A model generated the notes under the pieces. That model saw nothing but the letters and a program-made list of their open reading frames with translations, did not search any database and was not told the DNA's origin. Below, one piece after another: positions 35,976-48,300 of a stretch of 64,000 nucleotides of DNA. Each line of letters opens with the position of its first letter. The stretch's first letter is position 1. Position numbers and translations under genes: made by a program. Source of the DNA: Canna indica (taxonomy: Eukaryota > Streptophyta > Magnoliopsida > Zingiberales > Cannaceae); the NCBI GenBank assembly GCA_034359265.1, contig CP136895.1, positions 746,501 to 810,500 of the forward strand, read 5' to 3'.

Positions 35976-38900
35976 ATGTTGGAGGACAAGGTCGCCTACT
36001 TGCTCCAGAAGTACCTCGGCAACTACGTCCGCGGTCTCAGCAAAGAAGCCCTTAAGATCAGCGTCTGGCAAGGTAAACCTGATTCAGGAACGCCCGAGAT
36101 ACACGTCCTGCTGTTCTTGGACTTCAATCTTGATTACTGTCCAGTACTTTTGTCTTCATGTTTGTGCCCCGGCGAAACGATTTGGTGATGGAAATTAAGA
36201 TAGCAGTTGACGAGATAACGTAATTTTGCAATTAAACTGGAGAATTTTTCTCCATCGAATTCGCATCTTGATGTCTCGTACCCTAGGGAAAGGTGATTAG
36301 GCGGAGAGCAATTGATGGCATTTTTTGCATACATGTACCCGGCTGAAATCTTGGTTTCTCCTTTTCTCTTTCATCTGCTTGTTCGTTGTCATTGTTGACG
36401 TCTCATGCTCTGGTTAGAACGATATGGTGAACAGTTATTGGTTCCTCTGGATTATAAAATTAATGGATTTCTAGCTTGAATGATAATCGGAAGCAACTTA
36501 TGGTTATTGGTTAGTCTTGGCTTGTATTTCTGTATTGTTGTCTGTCAACTGAAACACTAATGCCATATATGATTATTTGAATGGTATAACTGGTATGGGC
36601 TGATGAAGTTTGAACTTAGTTGTTGGTTTGACTCTTGAAAAGGACATCTACCTCACTGGACAACTATGATTCTCAGAAATAATTTAATTGTGCTCTTAGT
36701 AAATTGTGCAACTTACATCACTGAATATTGATCAGGACAAAGTTGGTCGTTCACAGTACATATGGAGGAAGATGCTTGCTTTATGATCTAATGATTAGAT
36801 AAACTAGATATTTCTAAGTGTCAGAGCACATGCTAAATGCATATTCCTTGCTTGTGATCATTGAAATCAGTCCACAGCTCTACTTGTTATCAAGCGTCAA
36901 TACAGTTGAACTTAGGTCTTCTTTGTCAAGGTTATGATAGTGCAATTATGGATATTATCATACTGACCAAGGTGCATTAAAGGATATAGCCGTCTATTGT
37001 AATGGTTCCGTGTCATCTCCTTCCATGAGGGAAACTTTCATGTTTGACTGTTTTGACCAAAATTTATGTAATTTGGTCATCCAGAGTAATGTCATAGTCA
37101 TGCGGAAATTATAACTAGAGTATGACATTGCCATCGGTTAGAAGAGGTTTAGAGGATGAATGCAAGATAAGCTAAGGAACATTATCTAACTAGAGAAGGG
37201 ATTCGGTTGCTGGAGTTTTCTTTGTATTTATGTTCTTGGCATGCCCCAAGGGTAGAAAGTTGAACTTTGCAATAACTATTTGAGCATATTACGAAAAATT
37301 TCCCTCATGTTACTAGATGGAATATCGAGCAAGAGGTAATATCATATTGGTTTAATATGTTTTTGAGTTGATAACATAAGGAGTCAGATAAAAACGGATA
37401 TGGAGCTATTGTAACCCTTATTCCATAATAAGCTACTAACTTATTTATTATATTTCAGAAAATGGATTTGGCAATATATGTCATCATGGTAAATTAAGGA
37501 TTATTTGGTATAAACATATGTGACATTTTAAACTGTACAAATTATAAATGTATTACAAATTATTCTAACTATTCCGAATATGTGACATTAATCAAGTGCC
37601 AAACTAGTGAGATCCACAACGTTTGAGTATTTGACTCTAGTTGTAGCTGATTCAAAATAGTTTAGGCTTTATGGCTTGTTGCTATTATTGGAGTCAAGAG
37701 TGCTAGAAATTTACCTCCAAAATTGTTAAATTTGATTGGGTGATCAACTTTCCTAAGCTTTTGGGAATGATACTAATGTATATATTTATATTCTTAACAC
37801 TCTCCCTCACACATGGGCGGGTGAATTTGAGACTTTTGAGTAAATCAACCCAAGCCCAGTATGTTGATTCATCCCCCACACGTGGGCAGTTTTTCATAAC
37901 TAGTAACATTGGCAGGACTGTACCATGCTAAATGTGATTGGGTAACAAACTTCCCCAGACTTAAGCTTTTAGGGTTAGACCAATCTATAGTTCTATACAT
38001 TTTTATTCTTAATGAAAATAAATAGGTAAATGTTTGGGAATTGGGATAGTATTTGCAATCACTTGAGAAGCTTTATCCATCGAGCAATAAGATCAATAAA
38101 GGCTTATAGACCCATCAACTATCATTTAGCTGTGTTATCAGTTTAGTTTTCTTTTATTCTATAGATATTGGTTCTAATGTTGAATACTATAATTTTCCTT
38201 TTCTTTAACATGGTGTGCAGGCAATGTAGAACTAACAAACATGCAATTGAGGCCAGAGGCCCTTAATGCTTTGAAGTTGCCTGTTAAAGTTAAAGCAGGC
38301 TTTCTTGGATCTGTGAAGCTTAAGGTTAGTGAAAATGAGTATCTCCTTTGATCAATTAAGTGTTTATCTTGATTTTATTTTCCTAACCATAGGTTTCACA
38401 TGTGGTGCTAGAAGGATTTGACTTCTAAAGTTGATGCTACTTTATTATTCTATATTCAGGTTCCTTGGAGTAGATTAGGTCAAGAACCAGTTCTAGTCTA
38501 TCTTGATCGTATTCTTATAATTGCTGAACCCGCAACACAAGTTGAGGGTTGTAGTGAAGAATCTGAAGATGCCATCCAAGAAGCTAAGAAGAACAGAGTC
38601 AAGGTAAATTTGCATTGACTTTCTTCTTGTCCATATGAATATGAATCTCTTTGTGGTGATATAGATAATCATATGATCTTCTTAACTAGGAACTGGAAAT
38701 GAAGCTGTTGGAGAGTCAGCAGCAGCTCAAATCTGAAATGGTGTGTTTTCACTTTTTGAGTTTTAGTTCAGTTATTGATGATAAATATGCACACATGGGT
38801 GTGCCTATGCATGTGAAGTCTATTTTAATATATGTTTGTGTAATTATCTTTGTATATTTGAATATGGTGTGTTTACACCATTTGACTTTTGCTTCAGTTG

Positions 38901-41900
38901 GATGCCTATTGATGGAAATGCTTGTATAAGTATCTTTATATATTTGAATCTCCCTCATGCATGTGGTATGCATAATTGCATATGCATAGATGATGCCTAT
39001 TTTTGCAACAATATGCTTGTTTCACTGGATAGGATAAAGGCATAATAAGATATAAGGAGGAATTGGGTAAGACAAAAAATGAGGGGAATTGGACAGGACC
39101 TTTTTAGTGTACACTGGAATGCTGGATATAACATCAATTTTATCCCCAAATATTATTCCCCTGTAACTCTAATCCTATTTCCTTTTAATCCCGGCACAAA
39201 ACAAACGGGGAACTAAAATTTGTCCCGTATCCTATCCTCCTTCATCGCGTGAAATAAATGTGTCTGAATGTTTGTATTAGTATCTTTCTATGTTTGAGCA
39301 GCAGAAAGGTATACATCTCTCATTTTGGGAGGAGCGATGCTTAGATCTAACTGTATATACATTCATTGATAGTTGGGAGTTTGGGACCATGTATTTGTTG
39401 TTGCAAAGATAATTCTGGAAAGAAAGCTATCTTAAGTGTATATCCAAAGTTTTGCCTAAGTATTTATCCTACTATGTTTTTGTTATCTTTACTTGCAATA
39501 ATTTGATTAAAATGTCTTGATGGCTTTTCTTGTTCTAGATAGTTTTTTTCTTTTTTTCTATTCACCCATCTTCTTGTACGGAGATTTCTGATCCGCTTAG
39601 CATCTGAGTCAGACCTCAGATCAATACTTTTAACCCTGTTTGGTTGTGTTGCATCTTTTAAGTTTTAATGTTAGTTCAGAATTTACTGGTAAGTTTCATC
39701 TGCTAAGTGATATCTTAATTTCTAAAGAACACATCGTGGCTTGGATCATTGGTTAACACTATCATTGGAAATCTCAAACTCTCCATCACCAATATTCACA
39801 TTAGATATGAAGACACTGAAAGGTATGCCCTTTGAGCTTGTGACAACTAAAGGTTTATTCCATAGTGGTCTTATAACTTTTTCCTGCAGCAATCCTGGTC
39901 ATCCATTTGCAGCAGCTTTGAAGCTTGCAAGGCTGTCTGCAGTTACAGTAGATGATCTTGGTAGGGAAACCTTTGCTACTGGAGGTGCTTTGGAGCGCAT
40001 TCAGAAGGTAATGCTTGCCTGCACATGTGCCTCTGCTGCAACTTTTACTCTGCGTAGTAGATTAATGTTCTATATAGGATGCCTCATTCCTATTGTCTCA
40101 ACTCTTGACAATGTCTCTTATCTTGCTTCCAATATGGTTTCGAATACCATGATAGACTGATAATGATACCACAATGGTCCATTGATGTGCTTGACTACAC
40201 ATGTGTCTTTTAATTAAACCTTGTAATAAGACAATGGCTGAAGAGTTCCAGTGACCTTATATTCTTCATGACACAAATCCATCATTTACATGCTAGAACT
40301 CATGGTGCCTAACCCATTGATTCCTTATACTACTTCTTCTTTTCGCAGTCTGTTGAACTTGAAAGTCTGGCCTTCTATTTTGATTCAGATATTTTGCCGT
40401 GGAATATTGACAAACCATGGGAGGATTTGCTTCCTTCAGAGTGGAATCAGGTACATTTTGGTATAATCATCTACATTCATAGCTTCATACTACTGAACAA
40501 TGTACTGAGTTCACTGAATCATTCACAACGTGTCCTGTAGATCTTTGAACTGGAGAGTGAGAACATTAAAACACACACTTATATGTTAGAGCCAGTAACA
40601 GGGCATGCAAAATACACTAAACTACAACTTGGTGAATCCAAAAGTACAGGGGAAGCACTACAAAAAGCAGTAATCAATTTGGATAATGTTACATTATCTT
40701 TATCAAAGGTAAGTACATATGCTCTTCTTGTTTCAGTAAGTACCCGTTAAATTTGATATTGAAGATGAGTTAATTCTGAGTCTCTGACATTTTGGACATA
40801 GGATGGGTACAGGGATATATTGAAGATGGCTGAAAATTTTGCTGCCTTTAACCAGCGTCTGAAATATGCTCATTATCGTCCATATGTATCAGTCAAATCA
40901 GATCCTACATCTTGGTGGAAGTATGCATACAAGGTGGTGACCGATGAGACAAAGAAGGCAAGGTAACAGATTACATCAAGTCCATGTTATTTTCTTTTGC
41001 TAATATGATATTTGTGTGTTTCAACAAGGTATTTCTAGTTCTTGAATAGAAATTGAATGAGTTGAATGGACACATTTCCATGGATTGGCTTAACATTGTA
41101 AATACCCACATGTGCCTATAATTTGTTTAGGGAAAATTTCCTAAATGATGCCTTCTGTCAATTGGGTTTTCTCTCGAGTTATCCTTCTTTAGAGATTGCA
41201 TGTGTAATAGGAGCATCCAATAATGAGAGGACCATGACTAAAGGAGGTAAGACATTAAAGGAGAGGGCACTCCTACTGTTGCATTCTTTTCGAGAAAAAT
41301 AACATGAATGACTCAATTTTCTCAAAAATGAGAAAAATAACATAGATCAGATTTTCTTTTTTCATTATATTTTCTGTTATGTTATCTTTTATTGTCTGAT
41401 TTTGTGGTTCCAGAGACAACCTGCCACCTGTAAAATATCATTTGGCATCAAATACTAAATTGAATTATTTGAACTTTGAAGCCTTATTGACTATAGGTAT
41501 TTGTTTCTTTTGAAGCAAACATATCTATATTAATATTCTACATGTGTTGGTTTCTCAAATTCCCATCATGATAATTCATTAATTAAAATTTGAATTTGAA
41601 AGTAAGGTTAACAAGTTTGACCTGTTTATTATAATAGATTACTACACCTTTATTATGGGCAGCAAAGACGAACTTGGGTGTTGTCAGCTTAACATTCTAG
41701 GAAACTACAGCATTTACCTTTCTTCTCTAAGGGGTGATAGATCTTTTCCTTTTTGAGGTGGTGTGGAATATTGTTTGGGTACTTTGGCTACAGATTTTTT
41801 GAACTCTATTAATAAATCACAAATTCAAAGTATTATGATAGTAGTTTTTCTGACAGCCTTTTATGTTTTTCTGCATTACTGCAGTGGGAAATTCTCATGG

Positions 41901-43027
41901 GAGCAAGTTCTGAAATATGCAAGGCACCGCAAGAAATACATTTCTCTTTATGCTTCTCTCTTGAAATCTGATCTAAGCCGTTCAGTAGTAGATGACAACA
42001 AGGAAATTGAGGAACTAGATCGCGAGCTTGATATTGATGTAATTCTCCAGTGGAGGTATTATCCAGTTTGCTGTCATAATTATGGTAGTATCCCAAATTC
42101 CCAATATGATTAAAGTGTTTAAATTGGCCGTTTCCTCGTCCATTTAGTTGGATTTTCTATTACCAAATCATATCTGTTTGGAAAGAGACCAATCTATATA
42201 TTTACCAAATCAAATCATATCTGTTTCCTCGTCCACTTGTGGGCAGCTAAATTTGAGGAGAGTGACCTAAGTCCAAAAAGTGGATTGACTTAATTGAAGT
42301 ATTTTTTTTTAAAATACCAATGCTAGGAGGACTCAAACTCATACCATGTTAAAATTGATTGGATGACCAACTTCCCCAAGCTTAAGCCGGTAGGGAAGAG
42401 ACCAATCTATGCTTTGTATTCTTAACAATATTGATTTTGTATAAGAGAACGTGACACATTTTGTGCAGTGTTTGATTTACTTGTTCACTTTTCATGTTCA
42501 AGTGGTGCTTCATTTAATGGTCAAACTAGATGCAACAACATTGATAAAAATTACAGTGGGAGTTCCTTGTTACAATTCCATTTAAGAGCTTAAGCCATTA
42601 GATGAGACTTGATTTACTTGTATTCTTAGCGCTTGTCATGTTGCATGTAGAACTTGAATTAACTTGGGCATTTCTTTTAATGTTTGGCCTGGACAGGACT
42701 TGAAAACAAGACCTTTTTATTTTCTGATACCATGTGGAAGAGATAGGAGAGAATACATTAGAGTTGGCTACATGACCCTCACATAGTTTTTATTATGATA
42801 ATTAAACTTACAGTAATACCTTTAATAGGCGGGGAGGGATCCTTGTAGTTGTAGTAGTTTTTAATCTCCCAACAGTTAGATTGTCATTTGCCTATTAGAG
42901 TTGAGATGCTGAAAGCTGAAGCACTATTTGACATTCACCCTCTTCTAAAACCAGTATTTTGTATTATATTTTTGTGCAGTCTAGCCACTGATATTCATGG
43001 TTAAACCTGTATTTTCTTTGTACGTGC

Positions 43028-43066
<39 letters not shown>

Positions 43067-45354
43067 ATTATCCAATATTAGTTTTTTTAGTGGTGATTGC
43101 GGTATTTTTAAACTTTGCAAGGATAGATATATATATGCATATGCTTTTTTTTAAATCCAGGCATTTGAGGAAGCTCTACTTGGCTTAGTATGATCTCTTT
43201 TTCTGTTCAGGATGTTGGCACACAAATTCGTGGAGCAGATAGCGGAATCAGATCCCTCTCTAGATAAAGAGAAAGTTAAGCGGTCCTGGTGGTCGTTTGG
43301 ATGGTTGTTAACATTTCTTACACATTTCTTTTGCAGTTATAGCATGATTAGTACTTAATGTATAATGAAAAAATATTCTTTTTCTCAGGACTGCTTCTTC
43401 TACCAAGGATGGCAGTGAACATAGAGGCTTCACTGAAGAAGACTGGGAGCAGCTAAATAAAATCATTGGCTATAAAGAAGGTTCCAGTGATTATCCATTG
43501 GCGGTGGAGGAGAAAGATATCATCAAACTTTATTTGGAAATCCACATGAAGCACAATGCTACAAGGCTTGTTGCTGATGGCCAAGAGTGCCTAGCAGACT
43601 TGTCTTGTGAAGGGTTAGCTTGCAACATAAAAACTTATCCAGAAGCAAAGGTTTTTAACGTCAAACTGGGTTCCTACAAGCTCTCATCACCATATGGTCT
43701 CCTTGCAGAGGTTTTAATCTTCTAACTTTTAGAGAATTGCGATTCTAGTTATTTGTACCAGTATTGATAAAGTTGTTTCATTGTGTTTCTGGATATTCTG
43801 GTACAGAGTGCTACTTCCACTGATTCCTTAGTTGGCATCTTTTCGTACAAGCCTTTTGATGTCCAAGTAGACTGGAGCTTTGTTGCTAAAGCTTCTCCAT
43901 GTTATGTTACTGTATGTTGTTCGAGCTTAGATTGCTTTCTGGATTATCTGTTTGAGGCTTCTCACTGGTTTGATTTCTTGACAGTATATAAAGGATTCTA
44001 TTGATCAAACTGTTTCATTCTTCAAGAGTAGTTCTTCTATTAGCCAGACTCTAGCTTTGGAGACTGCAGCTGCTGTGCAGGTTCTTTTATCTGATCAGAT
44101 TCAGAAGTCAGAAGTTATCTTTATATTCTAGGATCTATATGTTCATTGACATTTGTATTTCTATTTTATGAAGATGACAATTGATGGAGTCAAGCGCACT
44201 GCTCAACAGCAAATGACTAGGGTATTGAAGGAACAATCCAGGTTTGTTTGACAATTCTGCTTTTTAAGCAAGCAATTGCAGTACCTTTTGACACCAACCA
44301 ATAGATTGGTCTTCTGAGGTAGAGAACTGCATGCTGCATGTGGGGATGTAATAAGTTGCATCTACTGGTTTGCTATAATAAGCTACACCACCCCTAAAAA
44401 ATAATGTCAGTGACAACAGGGATGTTTTGCTCATGTGATTCAAGATCCTTTTTGCCGAAACAGTCTAGGTTGGATAATTTGTGACGACAAGAGAACTGCA
44501 CGGCTGCACGCTGTCTGAGATGTAATAAGTTGCATCAACTGGTTTGCTTTAATAAACTACATCACCCCAAAAATAGTTAGTTCGTGGCATCAGGGATAAT
44601 TTGCTCTAGTGATTCAAGATTCTTTTACCCTAGACGGTCTAGGTTGGATGATATTTGGCTAAGGAAAGTGTACCTCAGATTAAAGAATATGTAATGGACA
44701 AGATCTTCGATGTTTGATCCATGGTTTAAAATCTCGGTACTGGTACGGTACCGTACCGTACCGACACACGGTACGGGCCGGTACGAAAATTGCATACCAG
44801 CAGTTTTTTTTTTTAAGAAATAACTCCAAATCTCCAATAACCACATAATTGATGAAGAAATGCTTAAAATCAATATTCAAATGTAAAATACATGAATACA
44901 ATATTTAAAATGCGGATGAATGACGTTCGTCGTATGGGTACATATCTAGGGCTTCGGGACATACACGACTAAGGTCATCACCGTAGGTCTCTAATGCCCA
45001 TATTTGGAAATTTTCCCATGGCATAATGCCTCGGTATCCATTATACCACATTGACATTAGCGTTTCTTTGTTGGGATTCCAAGAACTAGACCCTGTATCA
45101 TCAGTTGAGTAGATACTGGATACAGCGTAGGTGGATTCAGAAACCTCTTGCAAACTACTCATCATATCGTGATGGTAATCTTGCAAAACTGTCGGTCCAC
45201 CTCCTCGACGCGAGCCTCTCTTCTTGTACACCTGAGTTGTTTGTTCGGTTCTAGCACCATGGTCATCATCTTGGGTGGCGTGATCGAAGTACTGCTCATT
45301 TGTCCATAGATCATCAGGTGGCAGTGTTGATGGCACGACGGTGTCTTCTCCACT

Positions 45355-45387
<33 letters not shown>

Positions 45388-48300
45388 TCCTCCGTCTTCT
45401 GTGTTGCTACTGCTATGAACGGAGGGCTCGTCTTCTTCGTCATCTTCTGCTTCTGCAATCGCATCCAAAGGATCAATTGGTCGTTTATCTTTGGCTTTGC
45501 CTTTTGCCTTTGAAGGTGTTGCCTTCTTTTTTCCCTTTGATTGGGAAGATGAAGAGTCTGATTCCGATCGGCGTCTTGCTTGCTGAATTCGTTGAGAGTC
45601 CAAGGGAGTAATGGCCATGTCTTCTGGTTGGCTCTCACACTCAAGTGCATCAGATATAATTGGTGAAGGCCGGTCGCCTGGTTCATCAAGAAGAGGTTGG
45701 TCGCTCTCCATTGCACTCCACCAATCAATTATCGGGTCCGCATCGTCTTGGACGAACTCGACATCGAACGGATCTACATGTTGAATATCTTCGTTTTGTA
45801 ATGTCCGCATTCGAAGCCGCATGTTGTAATGAACGTATACTAGCTTCTCTAATCGGACATATGAAAGCCGGTTGCGCGGCTTGGTATGAATCAAGGCGAA
45901 GGTCGACCAATTTCTCTCGCATCCACTTGATGATGTGGTTTGCGAGAGGATACGTGTTGCAATCTTCCGAAGAGTTGGAGCTTCGGTTCCAAATTGCAAC
46001 CACCATTCAACTGCAATAGATTTAAAATTGATATTAGTAACGAGATTACCAATTTTATCATTAATAAATAAATTGAAAAAAAATTATATCTACTTGGATC
46101 CATAGAATCTCGGCAGGATATTGCAAATGGATCTCCGAAATTGTCACTTGAATCTCGGAAAAATCTTGATTCATTTAGAGCTTGTGCTGCTTCTCTGGTT
46201 GATGCCGACATTCGTTGTATGACCTTGCGAAACAGATATAACAAACTATCCATCGTTCTAAGATTATATCGATACTAGTATGCGAGATTTAAATAATACG
46301 CTACAAAAATTATAAATTTAATAAGTAATTTATCATAATGAATTAAAATTAAATAAATTTCAGAAAATTAAATAAAAAATTACCCGCGATGTGTATGTCA
46401 CGACCCATTTGATCCTCCCATCTCTGGGAGATAATGTCGATGAAGGGTTTATACTTGGTATCCGAAATCATAACCCTCTTGATTTCTTCTTGTGCCTGGT
46501 GGATGTAGTGGTAGAGATGACCCATTTGAGGCGTCTTTTCCATATCCACCTGTCGTAGAACCTTGTACAATGGTTCTACGGCGACGACTATCTCCGCAAC
46601 GCAATCCCAGAAGCGCGTGTTGAGGATGTATTTATCGGTTTGCTTTCCATCAGTAGTTCCGACATATCTTGATGTAGACCATTCCTCACTTGTAAACATT
46701 GATCGAAGGCCCGCCTTACGTTGTTGGAGCGACCTTAATGCGATGAAGTTGGTTGCAAAACGAGTCGCTTCCGGTCGAAGAATTTTACCTAAAATATGGA
46801 ATTATTATTAGTAATTATCACCTAAACTAATTAATAAATAGATACTATAAATTAATTTTTAAAAATACCTTATGTAAATTTTCTTATAAGAGCGTCTACC
46901 CATGTGTGGTTGTATATGAAGCGCGTAATTTGTTGCGCCTTTACCGTCGTCTTCACCATCGGTATAGCACCGATATCTTTTATCATTAAGTCTACACATG
47001 GAGTCCAATATATATGAGAATAATCCCGTTCAATTATCTCACCTGCCCTTTTGAAATTGGCTTCGTTGTCGGTTATAATTTGAACAAAGTTCTGGGGTCC
47101 ATTCTTCTCGATCACCTCCTTCATCAGCTTCGAGATGTAGACAGCGCTATGGACTTCATCGGACGCGTTCACCAACTTATGATAGATAACCCTCTTGTTG
47201 CAATAGATGAGGAAGTTGATGATGCTCATTCGGGTTGGCCCGGTCCAACTATCGCACATCAAACCATGGTTTAAAATCTTGGTACCGGTACCGGTTTCGG
47301 TCACCGGCCGGTACCGGTATATACCGGTACGGTACCGGTACCGTACCGTACCGACACACGGTACGGACCAGTATGAAAATGCATACTGGCCGGGTTTTAT
47401 TTTTTATTTTTTTTATTTTTTATTTTTCGTGACATACCACCATATACCGCCATATACCGCCCGGTATACACAATATACCCGGTTTTTTCAAATACCGGTA
47501 AATACCGGTATATCGTATATCGGAAACCTAAAAAACCGGTAAATACCGGACTTACCGTACCGTACCGACCGAGATTTTAAACCTTACATCAAACTGCATC
47601 CGTAATCCCCCCATTACTGCTTGATTCCGTCGATCCATTGATTTATTTCATTGACCTCTTCTTCAAGGAAAGGTCCTGAAATTTCATACGGAGTTGGAGG
47701 GGTAATACCTGGGCCTACCTTTTGGATGGTAGACACCATAGTTCGGTAGTATCGGTTGTTGGCTGCATTTGTGGGAATCCGGCTGAAGTGGAACCATTTG
47801 GAGATGGCTTTCCCCAACTCCCACTTCTTCGTCTTGCCCCAAGTATCGTCTATGCGGGGTTGCTTTGCTGATGAAGGAGGAAATGTCCTGGGATCAAGAT
47901 CAGAAACATCAACATTAGTTTTCCTACCACTTGCTCCGAGGTTTGTGAAGAATCCACAAAGGCCTCCTCTGCTCTGAGTTTGAGGTGCTCTCATGCTAGA
48001 ACTCCGCCCAATATAAGGATCGGAGGGAATTGGACCGTTTCGGTCCATTGCTCCGGCAGCCGAAGTTGAGCCGACGCTGCTTATGCCACCGCTGCCACTG
48101 CCGCCGCCATATTCGAATTGAGATCCGGGATAATACATCCGTTTTCGTTCGAATTCATCATGCTCCAATAAAGCTCGGATGGCGGCTTGAAGTTCCGCCT
48201 CCTCGTCGTAATGGCCACCTCGAGCCTCATAATGGCCACCGCTGACATCTTGGGTAGCTCGTCGGTCGAACTAGGCTTGTTGAGCTGCAGTCTTAAGACG

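Noticed and set aside
45162..45728. 188-codon minus-strand frame in the hAT element
   Set aside because: It overlaps the last transposase exon in another frame and owes its length to the acidic trinucleotide repeat; the transposase frame carries the known dimerisation motif.
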